Assembly: GCA_027575765.1 (NCBI GenBank)
Contig: JANBPT010000060.1
Coordinates: 24,002-88,001, forward strand
Source: Tieghemiomyces parasiticus
Lineage: Eukaryota; Kickxellomycota; Dimargaritomycetes; Dimargaritales; Dimargaritaceae
Direction: 5' to 3'
Length of the DNA: 64,000 bases
Below are positions 1-10,938 of the stretch, in pieces; the first letter of the stretch is position 1, and each line of letters opens with the position of its first letter. The notes under the pieces are model-generated. The model searched no databases. It was not told where the DNA came from and saw only the letters and a list, made by a program, of their open reading frames with translations. A program made the position numbers and the translations under genes.

Positions 1-586
1 CCACAACTGTCATCTTTGTCTTGTCCACCTGACCTCTTGAGCGTTCAGAGGAGGGCATCGAGTGGGGTAGCCCGACATACCCTCCTGGTGACAGCTTCTT
101 ACGGCACATGGATGCTGAATTTGATGCCCTACTGCAATGGTCATCAAAAATGAGGCCATGTCTTGCACAAGGAGCGGATGGGTTGTAGGTGTATAGCACA
201 GGTCCATAAAAATGGACAGGTAATAAATAAAATAGCCTTCTTAATCAACCTTGTGGTTAAATAAAAATTAACCATTTTACAATAATTACAGAGACAGCAG
301 CACCGTGACTTCGGTTAGCAGACGCAATTGTAAACATTTGATAACACCAAGCCGAGTAAACATGGTTTTGAATATAAATTGGCTTATCCATTTGCAATCT
401 GGCTATTTTATGATTGTGTCGGGTTGCACTTTATTGAATACGGGCTCACCTAAGGAGGGCCAACGAGCCCTAACGGTTGCAGGTTAGAGGACTAGAAAAC
501 GGGTGGTAAAAGGAAAGCACGGGAGGCCGTGAAGACAAAATACACATGCTGCAGAAAGTTTTGATTTTCTTAAATTCATATCGTGG
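1..586. other. Gene-free stretch at the window start
   Basis: Only short ORFs without recognisable domains are present (a 65-codon minus-strand ORF near 10-207 and a 60-codon plus-strand ORF near 305-487). Composition is AT-richer than in the genes. Its right edge abuts the mariner remnant, so part of it could be the 3' flank of that element, but I could not identify a terminal inverted repeat or a TA target duplication. Confidence 0.5.
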
Positions 587-1365
587 TTATTCAATATAAT
601 CACCATCACTCTGTACTACTCGGCGAGCCCTTTCTATCCAGCTATCAAAGCAGGCTTTAAAGTCATGTGGCTGGAACTTAGCTAGCTCCAATTGCTTGGT
701 GGTCATGACAGCCCCCGATATAAAGAAATTGTTATCATGCAACCCGCTGTTTCATATCCCTAAACTGCCAGAAGTCGCAGGGGGCCAGGTCAGGGACTGT
801 AAGAAGGGGCTGAAAGCAGTTTGAGCTTAGAGGTGGAAAAGTAGGCCTGGGTAGCCGCAGTACAATGTGGTGGGACATTATCATGGTAGAGCTGCGAGGG
901 GTAACGGTCCAGACTTCCACATGCCTCCTCCCAGGCCTGGGCCATGGGCATCAGCTCGTACTCTACATAGAGTTCGGTGGAGACCTTGACACCAGGGGGT
1001 TTGACACTCAGGTGTAATAAGCCACGCCTGGTGAAAAAATGATCAACATCGCCTTGGGAGTGGTATGGCCTCAGTGGGTCTCAGTTGGGACAGGGCCACC
1101 TTTCGGGCATCACCTCCAGCGATTGGAGCCAGCAGGGGGGAAGATCGTAAAGGTACACCCAGGTCTCCTCACCCGTGACAATGGAGTCCAGCAGGTAGTC
1201 ACTGGCCCCATCGAATCCCTCCAGGAACTTAGTTTGCATAATGTACCCACTGGTGATGCAGGAAGGGGTAGCTAAGCCCAGTGTGATAGTCAGTTTAGCT
1301 AGCATATAGTTTTCCTTGTGACCATCACTATAATATTGATATATGGGCATCCATATATTGTGCAT
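587..1365 (-). mobile_element. Degenerate mariner (Tc1/mariner superfamily, DD34D-type) transposase remnant
   Basis: Read on the minus strand, the blocks of a mariner transposase appear in order but in different frames. Around 1160-1200 the first catalytic block reads IVTGEETWVY, where the usual TGDE has become TGEE, so the first catalytic aspartate is changed. Around 880 is YHDNVPPH, the second-aspartate block. Around 780-800 is DLAPCDFW, the third-aspartate block. The protein ends DSWIERARRVVQSDGDYIE followed by a stop at 587-589. About 34 residues lie between the second and third aspartates, as in mariner DD34D enzymes. The three blocks need at least two frame changes, and the N-terminal DNA-binding part was not found. 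This is therefore a dead copy. Inverted repeats and boundaries were not resolved, so the ends given are only those of the recognisable coding remains. Confidence 0.85.
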
Positions 1366-1430
1366 GGAAAACTTGGGCGGACTGGGGGGATGGAGCTTTA
1401 GAAGTCGACATGTTTAAGAGGTAAAAATGC

Positions 1431-3254
1431 AAATCATGAAGTCAAGTACGGCTCGATTCTTGAATGGTTTATACCATTCGATTCCTTGTCTTAGCTACAC
1501 CTTGGTTGCATCTACAGCGTCAATATCCGGGACCTCAAGCTTCACCAAGCCAGCACTTTAAGTGCCTACTATAACCTTCCAAACCCTGCTGCAATATCGC
1601 ATTTGGTGATCTGGCCATTGTGTCACTGGCAATACAAAGCTCGTCATCCAACGCTAGTGCTGTTTTTGCAAAGTGATGGAAGGACAGCAGGTCTTTCCTG
1701 CCCGATGCTAGATGTAATTTGAGACACCAATGAGACCTTGGGTAGTGGTTAAATCAAAGTGATATTTCCAACTATTAGCTCGCTGCCAAATTCTTCAATC
1801 TCACCTGTTGCTTCCCTATTTACGTTGTCATATTTATCTCCTAATTACTACCCCCCCCCTATCGCGTCTGACAGTCATGATCACTGGTCAAGTTGCTATC
1901 TTCGTTTTGACATGCATTATTTTCTAAAGCCCCCTCTCCATTCCCACGACGACTACAGACCAGAGGTATAGCACCGGCCTCCTCCTCTAAATGGGAATTA
2001 GCGAATGTATATAACGAGTAGTGTGCCCTGCTTTGCAAGGGTGCCTCAACCTTACATTCAGCGCTTTCCTCCCCCTTCTTGTTCTCCCCAGTTCTAAATA
2101 AACCGACTTACACCAACGTCTCGCCTGTGTCCCTCGTATTTGGCTATATAACATGTGAATGATTGAAAATATCATTCAAAGGGTTGTTGCCTATCTCCTG
2201 CCGACGTGGTTGTGGCATTTGCACCCTCCTAGGCGATGGCAGGCTCTCGTTTCAACTCTTGGCCACCAGCTGAATGATGAATATATCCAATTTCGTCCCT
2301 GCTGGCGAAATCAAGCCCTGCTGTACGTGACATCTAGCAAGAGGTATCCAGCAGCAGATAAACGGTACCAGATCTCCAAAGTTGTAGTATACCATGCACC
2401 CCTTAGGCTACGGGTCCAGGAGACAATACCAGGGGAGTTCAAAAGGTATATGGGTCTAGACATGTGTTCCACCACTCTCCATAACCATTATGGCTTGAGC
2501 TAGGATCGAAATAGGGGCCATTACGGGGACCTCTGTAGGTCAGGGTTTAAAGGTTACAGGGCGCGCCACACCATGCGCCGTTTAGACTCGTTTCAATACC
2601 CGTCCTGCGGAACCTTTCCACCCAACCTGAACTACATCACCAGCTTCTCTGTAACGGTTACTCCAGCAAACCATATGCCTATACCCGCTCGATTCGTTTG
2701 TCCCACCAGCTCCGACGGCCACTGGACAACAGGATTCCCACCGCGGCCCCTGGCCTCACTCTCATTTTCCGCCCACCTTGCCTTTTTTTTTTCTGGGTTC
2801 TTCTTTGGTCGGCACGTTTCCAGTGCTTTCCACCTCTACCTCCTCCTTCCTTCGTTCACTGTGATTGGCAGGCTGGTTATTTTTTTTTTCCGGGTCCAGT
2901 TGGGCCCCGAGGTTGCTTGCAGATAAACCGGCCAACAGCTGACTAACCCCACTTGCCACGGCCTAGGACTTGAGCTCGCACTGCCCATCCTTGACCACTC
3001 CCTATATCCTCAGCATAAGCGGCCAGCCAACGGGAACGACTCGCTTACCCGATAGTGTGCGGTAAACCCTCGACCAGTCCACCTCTAATTCCTCCTGATC
3101 TCGGCACCGTCCAGCTCATCCCGCTTCCGTTTGCCTCTTCTGTCGGCATTCCTTTTCGATTCCACCCTCGGTTGCGTCCATTGTTTTGCATCATTCGCCA
3201 AATTACACCCGTCTTTTACTCACTCCACACGTATAGCATACACTTCTCGTCACC
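1431..3254. other. Intergenic, includes the DnaJ upstream region
   Basis: No recognisable gene. A 114-codon plus-strand ORF at 2159-2503 has no domain I know and mixed codon use. The last 700 bases become pyrimidine-rich on the plus strand, with C/T tracts near 2790-2890. This is common upstream of genes in this window and fits the promoter and 5' UTR of the DnaJ gene that starts at 3255. Confidence 0.5.
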
Positions 3255-4793
3255 ATGGTGAAGGAATCCAAATTGTACGACGCCCTCGGCGTGCCCCCCA
3301 CCGCCACTGATTCCGAAATCAAGAAGGCCTACCGGAAGCTCGCTCTGAAATACCATCCCGATAAGGTATGTTGTCGTCCTTACACATATTGTAATCCCGA
3401 GGGCCCAGGGCCGATCCAGACGGACCGGGCCCTTGTGCAGTCGGCACTTCTCTCGGGCCTGTTGGTGAAAAATAGGGTTGGACCACACTGGCCACTGCAC
3501 CAAGTCCGGCCTCCCAAGTCCCTGCGACTTCAGCCGTGCCGCCGCCTTCCCTTTGGTTCCTGGTCCTGGTCGACGTTGCAGCCGCTCCGTCTCTTACAAC
3601 CCCTCGCAATCTGAGTCACCTACTAACCCTACCCTACCCGAGCCCATCTCCCACCTCAACTTCGTCTCTACCAATTTCAACAGAACCCCAACGAGGGCGA
3701 AAAGTTCAAGGAGATCTCCCACGCCTACGAGATCCTATCCGACTCCGAGAAGCGCGAGCTCTATGACCGCGTCGGCGAGGAGGGCCTTAGCGGCAGCGGG
3801 ATGGAGGGTGGTATGACCGCCGAGGACCTCTTCTCCCACTTCTTTGGCGGCGGTCCGTTCGGTGGTGGTGGTCGGCGCGGCCACAACGCCGGCCCCCGCC
3901 GCGGCAAGGACACCGTCTACGTGCTCAAGGTGTCGCTGGAGGAGCTGTACAAGGGCAAGGTCACCAAGCTGGCCTTTAACAAGACCGTGCTGTGTGACAA
4001 GTGCGAGGGCAAGGGCGGTAAGGACGTCAAGACGTGCAAAATGTGCAGCGGCCAAGGTATCCGCGTCACTCTGCGCCAGCTGGGTCCCATGGTCCAGCAG
4101 ATTCAACAAACCTGCCCGGAGTGTAACGGCCAAGGCCAGATCATCCCGGAGGAGAGCCGGTGCAAGGGCTGCCACGGCCAGAAAACTTCGAACGAACGCA
4201 AGGTGTTTGAGGTCCATGTGGATAAGGGCATGAAGGACGGCCAGAAGATCGTGTTTGGCGGAGAGGCCGACCAGGCCCCCGATACGGTGCCCGGCGACGT
4301 GGTGATTGTGATTGAGGAGAAGCCGCACCCGTACCTTAAGCGCAAGGGTGACGATCTGTACTTTGACGCCAAGATTGACCTGCTGACCGCACTAGCCGGT
4401 GGCAAATTCCACATTAAGCACCTGGACGACCGGGTCCTGGTGGTCAACATTCTGCCCGGCGAGGTGATCAAGCCCGGCGAGACCAAGATCATCCAGAACG
4501 AAGGCATGCCCTCGTACCGCCATCACAACAAGGGCAACCTGTATGTCAATTTCACCATCGACTTCCCGGCCTCCAACTGGGCCGAGCCCGAGACCATCGC
4601 CAAGCTCGAGGGTATCCTGCCCCCGCGTCCCGATCTGCCCCAGGTCAACGCCCGCGACACCGAGGAGGTTGTCCTCAGCCGCGTGGATGCGTCCCAGCAG
4701 TCCCGGGCCCAGCGGGGCGAGCACGACGATAGCGACGACGAGATGCACGGAGGCCACCCCGGCGGTCCCGGCGTCCAGTGCGCCCAGCAGTAG
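3255..4793 (+). CDS. YDJ1: Type I (class A) DnaJ/Hsp40 co-chaperone, Ydj1-like, farnesylated
   Basis: Co-chaperone that delivers unfolded clients to cytosolic Hsp70 and stimulates its ATPase. Exons are 3255-3365 and 3684-4793. The intron 3366-3683 starts GTATGT, ends CAG and is in phase 0. The protein is 406 aa, against about 409 for yeast Ydj1. Exon 1 carries helix II of the J domain and the HPD motif (YHPDK), and the splice falls directly after HPDK. A Gly/Phe-rich stretch ([12 protein letters not shown]) follows. Next come four zinc-binding CxxCxGxG-type repeats ([32 protein letters not shown], the last degenerate) and then the two beta-barrel client-binding domains. The C-terminus is CAQQ, a CaaX box of the farnesyl type like the CASQ of Ydj1, so the protein is probably membrane-anchored in part. 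No clear heat-shock element was recognised upstream. Confidence 0.95.
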
Positions 4794-7035
4794 AGCCAAA
4801 AAAAACATTTCGGGGGTTGGGCTGGATATTATTCCCTCACTTCACGTCATCCCTTCCACACACTCACCCACCACCTGACTCGCTCGCATCGACCGGCGCC
4901 TCCCCTCCGGTACCCCTGTCTTTTCACATCTATCTTCCTTTCTCTCTCCCAATGAATCCTCCTCTCCGTCCTTTTTCAACTCCTGCGTTCGCGCCGTGTC
5001 CCTCTTTTTTTCATGTATCGCATAAAGTAATTTTTCGAATGGTCCAATGTGGACAGCTACTGTGTTTTGCAGAGGTATCTGCGTAGCAGCATATTTATTT
5101 TTGCGCCTGCTGGGATGGAAATTTTGAGTCACCCACCCACCAACTCTGTGTCTTGGGTGACAAGTTGTTTGCACCGGGCTGTGGCCAGCCAGTATGCGTC
5201 GTCGCATTTGGCGCCAGAACGAGTGGGTCCTGCGTTGCGCCTGTTGATGTCGCTGACGCCAAGTCCTCGAGCTGCACCGAAAGGACCAGGAAGACACTAC
5301 TTGCCATACCAGCCTTGGTCAATGCCATTGATGGCTGGGTCGAAACCTGATCCGGGCTATTATTCACCACCATTGATGATGATTGTGGTCGGAATAATCG
5401 CCGACTTACGATCGCAGCTTTAGCAATGACCTCTCCCTTGGATTCGGAACGGTCACGCTAAGCCAAGTCCATCGAAGTCGCCTGCACCGTTTGATGCATT
5501 ATGCTACGATGAGTCTTCCTTAGGATACTTTACTTCGTTGTCCTCTTGTCTTCATCATGCTGTGTTTTTCCCTGTTGCTTTCCTATGATGTATTCATCTC
5601 TGTTGCCACTTCGCATCAACTGTTGGAAGTCAAGACTGGAATGGATATATAGTATCTGTCGGCCGGCCGCCTCAATAAACGAGAGACTGCTATATAGCCC
5701 TTTACTTTTATATCGTTTTCTCAACCCCTGTGTATTTACTACACCACCATCCTCTTAAGCCTCCAGGCCAACGGTGAGATTACGGAGTGGTTCCTGTGGG
5801 AAAAGTCCCAGGATGATAGTGGTGGAGGTGGTCTGGCACCTGCCAAGGCTGCAAAGCGCAAAGCCACTACTACTACTGACTAGAAGCCACGGGTGAAGTG
5901 CCAGCACCAAGGCTGCTCCCCACCAGATCCATAAAGAACTTTCCAGCCCTGTTATCGCTGGGCTAAGCAAATACGAAAGCAAGCTACTCGGGCCACTCTC
6001 CACTCGATGTAATGGAGGCAAGGCACCCTAAAGGTGAGTCGGCTGGGCAGAGAAGCCTCAGCTAAAAAATGGATGGAATAACTGCTACCTGCTGTGAGAC
6101 AACGTACTAATAGGCTCGACCTTTTGCCATTCTGCTAACATTTCTCACTTTGCCATAGGTTCATCAACGCAAACGGCCCAGCTTGTTAAACGCGAATTCA
6201 CGTGATCCGCGCCGCAAATACGACACACTGGTGGTGTGCTATCCATCATCGCATGGCGCGAACTCGTTTGCAAATAACAATATTACCATGTGGGAGACTT
6301 GGAAAGCTAAGTGGAAGGGGAAAAAGAGAGAGAGAAAGAGGGAATGCACGGAGTCCTTGGTCCTTTCAGTGACTAAACCCGAACCTCCAACAAAATTTCT
6401 ATTCTGAACCCTAGTTACGGACGGAGGTGTGACTGGCCAGTGGCAATAGAGCCCCTGAGGGTGGAATAAATTTATACAGCCATTGTGTTAGTCTCTTGGT
6501 CAACTCGATCATGGCTGAATCGAACTCCTCTTACCTGTTGTGGAGTCCCCTTTGGGGCTGTACTTCCATAGTAGTCAAGGCAGTTGGTGTCTGCAAAATG
6601 AAAAAAAAAAACCCACCAATTATTAAAGTCAACCATATTCGGGGGAATAATATTTGAGATTACTCATTTGGGTTGATCTTACAGCAGACCGACCTAACGC
6701 CCTCGTCAGGACAGATGGCGAATGATCGGGTTTTATTACGCCCCTGTAACCACGACTGGCAGCAGTCCATGGTATGGTAGTCGTGGTTACAGAGGGTGCA
6801 AACTGAGCAAGCGACTCGCTAGAAGAAGGACAAAAAAATGCTCCCGGTCATGGTGTTCGCCCCGGAAGGAACATATGTGGAGGTGATGGATTAGACAAGG
6901 TAACGTGGGATATATAGGTGAGAGGAGAAATTAATGATACACTACACACATGAATGACCGCTAATATAAACGCGGTCTGAGAGATGTTGGATTTAAAACT
7001 ACAAGAAAGAGGGGGGGGGGGTAACACTGCGGCCT
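4794..7035. other. Intergenic between convergent DnaJ and CABLES-like genes
   Basis: Holds the 3' ends of two convergent genes. Two coding-like patches lack a complete gene. One is 5131-5350, which is open on both strands (for example VAFGARTSGSCVAPVDVADA on plus). The other is 5698-5883 on plus, an ORF tail without an ATG ending in a Lys/Thr-rich tract. Neither resembles a family I know. A 14-bp perfect inverted repeat lies at 6744-6792. Homopolymers occur near 6600 (A) and 7010-7021 (G). Confidence 0.45.
6744..6792. repeat. 14-bp perfect inverted repeat (hairpin)
   Basis: CTGTAACCACGACT at 6744-6757 is repeated in reverse complement at 6779-6792, separated by a 21-base loop. It lies about 240 bases downstream of the stop codon of the CABLES-like gene (minus strand). 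It could be a 3' UTR hairpin of that transcript or a small palindromic element. No poly-T tract follows that would suggest a Pol III terminator. Confidence 0.7.
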
Positions 7036-9357
7036 TCACTCCATGTAGAACGTCGTGTCGCTGCCAATGTACTCCTGCACGGTATCCATGCCGGCACCCT
7101 GGAGGACACGATTAAGGTGGGGCATGAACTCGGCGGCGGGTACGTAGAGGGCGAAATGAAGGTCGGCAAACACAGCAAACTCGTGGTGCAGGACCTGGTC
7201 GGGGGATACCCCCAGAACCTTCTGAATGGCCGCCAGCAGGTTGGTTACGGGGTCGCCGTGGGGCTCGTTGACCTTGACGGCCAGCAGAAGGCAGACGGCA
7301 GCAATGCAGCGCCGGTTGGTCTTCCACACCCGACAGCTGAGCACCAGCTTCTCGAGGTACACGTAGGCGTTAGCCACGCTCGACAGCTCGTTATTGGCCA
7401 ACTGCGCGCACGCGATAAGTTTGGCCTTCAGAGTCCGCACCTTGCTCAGCGTCATCGTCGGGTGTACTGCGTCGCCATGCTTGGACCGAAACAGGGCATT
7501 GAGCTCGCGTTTGAGGTCAGCTGGTTTAGTATGCTGGATGATAGATCCGACGAAGCCGGCCAGATTACTTGCTGTGCGCCGCCCATCAGCCTTCAGGTCC
7601 GGGTCGTCCAGGTGGTTAGGATCGTAAGTTGGTCCAGGCTGGGTGTTGATAGGCTCGGGGGAGGGACGACGTACCAGACCAGTAATGGGTACGCCAGCAG
7701 GCAGCGGACGCGGGGTGCGGGACGAAACCAGATCGGCGGTGGTAGCGGTGGGGGTGGCTCCGACGGTGCGGACCCGGCCACGAGGCCGACAGCCTGGGCA
7801 GGTACAAGGCAGGGAATTACGCTGACTGTGGCCGCCTTCCCGCACCGGCCGGAGGGAGCCACTAGGTACCAGCCACCGACGGTAGGAGTGGGTGCTAGGC
7901 AGTCGGGCCACCTGCCCATTAGACCGGGTGGCCTGTAGGGCGGTCGTGGGCGCCGAGCTACGTGCCTGGAGAGCCCGTAGATGCTCATATACCGAGAAAT
8001 CAGCCGGCAGGCGGGTCGGCATGGGAGAGGCGAGGGGGTAGGTGTCCGCTTGGTCCCCATCAGTTTCGGGGGTGATGCTGTCGGCTGTGGGGCGTACCGC
8101 CGGGGCTAGGTCGCCGGCGTCCTCGATCTGGGCCGGTTGGCTGGACAGGGCGTTGAGGAGACGTGGGATGGCACGGAACCAGGATTTGACCGACACGGAC
8201 CCATCATGACCGCCAGCGGTGGCCGAGCGGGAGGGTGGATGGCGCGTAGTCCCCCCCAAAGGCTGGGTATGGTGGCGACGAAGATGTGGGTCGTACGGAG
8301 GGTGGGGCGCAGCATCGGAACGGTTGCGGTGATATTCAGTGGCTGGGGCGGCACTGCCCCCCGCCTTGCCGCGGCGCTCGTAGGGAATGACCGACAGGTA
8401 GCCGAGCGGGGTTTGATGGGCTGGACTCACAAAGACCAGGCGGGCAGCATCCGGGGTGACGGCCAGGGCCGGCGTGCCGGTAGGCCCGGGCCCGTGATGG
8501 CCGGTAACGTGGGCAGTGGTGAACGGGTCGGTCTCGGGGATGGGAGGTGAGGCGGACTGCCAAGCCCGGCCGAAGCTGCCCTCGCGGGCCTGCGGAAACC
8601 CGCGGGCGGTCCACGATAAGTCCATCGCCATGTCCGGCACGGAGCCGTGGTGTAACAGGGGAACAGGGGCACCACTGTCCGCTGCATAGGGCCCCGCTGT
8701 TCGGACCTCTTCAAAGTACTGGCCGATGTGATCGGTGCGGGCGGCCAGGGGCTTCAGCAGGCCGGGCGGCTTAGGGGTGCCGGCGTACTCGCTTGGCAAG
8801 GAAGGGTATACGCCTGTCGTTTCGACGTGGTGAGTGTCGCCTTCAAGGTCACCGACGCGGTAGGCATCCTCTTCGTCCACGTCATCTTCATCCTCCTCGC
8901 TACTGCTTACGAGTCTCGGACGTAGGTCCGCTGACGTACCAAAGGGCAGGAGTGCCGACTGGGCAATGTAGCTGGCGTTGGAGTGACGACGAACCATGGA
9001 GGTGTCGATGGTCAGACTGCGCCCGGCCGATTGGCGGCGTGAGGGTGTAGTCGAGTGGTTCAAGGGCAGGCTGTCCGCCGATCCGCCGTAGGCCTCGGCA
9101 GGGGAGGGGTGGTGGTCTGGGGCAGCGAGTGCAGTTCTAGGTGTAGATCGCGTTGGATTGTTCCGGGGGTCGGCGGGGCCTAGCAGACTGGGCCCCACCG
9201 ACCGCGGTATGTCCGGCTCTTTCGGGCCACGCGGTAACGCAGGACGGAAGTTGGGTGGAGCGTGCAGTTGGATGCCGGCCAGGAATTGGAGGGCACCCTG
9301 ACGCTGGTGGGCCTGGAGAGGCGAGGTGGAGTACGCTATTGGCGGGGCATCCATCAT
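7036..9357 (-). CDS. CABLES-like protein with C-terminal cyclin-box domain
   Basis: No catalytic role. In animals, CABLES proteins bridge cyclin-dependent kinases and tyrosine kinases through a divergent C-terminal cyclin fold. From the first ATG, one of two in tandem at 9352-9357, the protein is 773 aa. The same frame runs on to about 9501 without an ATG before an upstream stop. The last ~180 residues form the cyclin box: MTLSKVRTLK, then NAYVYLEKLVLSCRVWKTNR, AAVCLLLAVKVNE, and HEFAVFADLHFALYVPAAEFMPH. These match the order and wording of the CABLES domain better than ordinary cyclins. Near the N-terminus is QGALQFLAGIQL, which resembles the other conserved CABLES block. The 500 residues between are Pro/Ser/Arg-rich and probably disordered, with an acidic patch EEDEDDVDEED. 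A short upstream exon cannot be excluded. Confidence 0.75.
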   Translation of the reverse strand: MMDAPPIAYSTSPLQAHQRQGALQFLAGIQLHAPPNFRPALPRGPKEPDIPRSVGPSLLGPADPRNNPTRSTPRTALAAPDHHPSPAEAYGGSADSLPLNHSTTPSRRQSAGRSLTIDTSMVRRHSNASYIAQSALLPFGTSADLRPRLVSSSEEDEDDVDEEDAYRVGDLEGDTHHVETTGVYPSLPSEYAGTPKPPGLLKPLAARTDHIGQYFEEVRTAGPYAADSGAPVPLLHHGSVPDMAMDLSWTARGFPQAREGSFGRAWQSASPPIPETDPFTTAHVTGHHGPGPTGTPALAVTPDAARLVFVSPAHQTPLGYLSVIPYERRGKAGGSAAPATEYHRNRSDAAPHPPYDPHLRRHHTQPLGGTTRHPPSRSATAGGHDGSVSVKSWFRAIPRLLNALSSQPAQIEDAGDLAPAVRPTADSITPETDGDQADTYPLASPMPTRLPADFSVYEHLRALQARSSAPTTALQATRSNGQVARLPSTHSYRRWLVPSGSLRPVREGGHSQRNSLPCTCPGCRPRGRVRTVGATPTATTADLVSSRTPRPLPAGVPITGLVRRPSPEPINTQPGPTYDPNHLDDPDLKADGRRTASNLAGFVGSIIQHTKPADLKRELNALFRSKHGDAVHPTMTLSKVRTLKAKLIACAQLANNELSSVANAYVYLEKLVLSCRVWKTNRRCIAAVCLLLAVKVNEPHGDPVTNLLAAIQKVLGVSPDQVLHHEFAVFADLHFALYVPAAEFMPHLNRVLQGAGMDTVQEYIGSDTTFYME

Positions 9358-10938
9358 TGCGCGGGATAAGAGGGTGAAGGCGGAGGGTCGACGGGGAGAC
9401 GGTAGGCGGTCCCGGGCTACACTTATGTCATGGATTGATTGGGTAAAGGCGGAAAATGGGATGTAAGAGAAAGCAGCGGGCGGGCGGCCGAGGTTAGACA
9501 AGTAATTGTCGTAAGGGCGGTGGCAATGAGGTAATGATCACGGCGGTCGTGGCTAGAAGGTGACGAAGGCACGGCCAGGAGGTCAGCAGCAGAGGGGGGA
9601 GGGAAGGCGGCGGTCTGTACACGTAGCGGGGACACGGAGTAGAAGCTATAAACTGCACCAGTCGGGACGCACGTTGCCAGAAGTGAAGAGGGGCGTAGAG
9701 GCGAAGAAATAAGGGGATGGCGATTGGCAGCTTGTGGGTCCGAAGTATTTGGAAGCCAAGGGCCCGTGGTAAAAAAAGAAGGCAATGGGCCACCTGCCAG
9801 GCTGGCTAGCGGGGCACACAGAGGAGCTGTCCCACAATGCACGGGTTTTATGCGCCAACCTAACGGCGGAAATGGGATAGACTTTTTGAGGCCAGGCCGC
9901 CTCTACGGGGTGTGGAATTCCGTGCTATGGAAAGGCCGTGGGCGGCCGCTGATCGATGGAGCGGATGAGGGGTAGGGCTGGTTGGCGGGGTTTCTGCTGG
10001 ACACGCTCACTTTCCCGCATCCCCAATTAGCGCCGGGCGGCGCAGTAGGCGTGACCACGACCTGGGATAATAATTATCATACAGGCACGTGTGTCCGCCA
10101 CCGCCGCCCACCTTAGGCCGGTCGGGCCTGGGAACTCTCTCTGTATTTAGACTAAATTGCCGTCGCGGCGACCCAGGCCGTACCGATACCTAAAATGGAG
10201 CGGCACCATCTCCTCAGCACGAATATGCACTTCTAGCGACGTTCCCTATGTTCTTTTATCGATGCAGTCGGTGCAGATGAGGTCACACGGATGCTGCAGG
10301 GTGGCCGCGATAGCTGCCAGAGGAATTTGGCAAGACGGTGAGGGGCCTAGGGGCCTCCCGGCCCATTATAGATTGCACGCGAACAGGCCAGCCAGTTGAT
10401 GTACATCGGCTGCTGCGAGTTATTTTGACAACCCTGATGGCTAGCCATGGGGCACGGCCCGCGTGGCTGACAATGATTCAAGAAGGGGGCTGTGGAGAGT
10501 CGGGGGTAGCATGCTACGAAATCACCAGGGTAGATAAGCAGGGCAGTCGCTGAGGCGTCTGCTCTCGGGCGAACGGGGTCTAAGACAGGCTCTGGCTACA
10601 ACCGAGGTATGGGCTGGGGACGAAGGAATCCTGCTAGTTCTAGTTCCCCACTGAGGTAGCTATTACTTTCAAGCCCCGTTGGATAGCTGGCCCTCTGCCC
10701 CGTCTATGCTCCTCATCGAGTTGGTCAACCATCGCTGCTCCAAAATAATAAAAACCATGAAAAAGTAGACGCTTAATCTAAGTAGTATGGCATGAGGAGC
10801 GATGGCAGGACCAGTGCAGTTTGGATGGATCCGGATAGTGGCACAAGCAAGGACCTACGTCTGGCGAATCGTTTATATGCAAGACGTCTAGTGCGCAGTA
10901 GAATCATGTGGGAATGGTCGAACCCCAGCACCATTAGG
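9358..10938. other. Intergenic, upstream of the CABLES-like gene
   Basis: Presumed promoter and 5' UTR of the minus-strand CABLES-like gene (roughly 9358-10100, purine-rich on plus and therefore pyrimidine-rich on the coding strand) and the 3' flank of the thioredoxin-like gene. No ORF with a recognisable domain, and no RNA gene seen. Confidence 0.5.

Noticed and set aside
2159..2503. 114-codon ORF
   Set aside because: No domain, non-biased codon use and no conserved features; probably chance.
9358..9501. N-terminal extension of the CABLES-like protein to 9501
   Set aside because: The extra frame has no ATG before a stop. The first ATG is at 9357 and the added residues are low in coding character.
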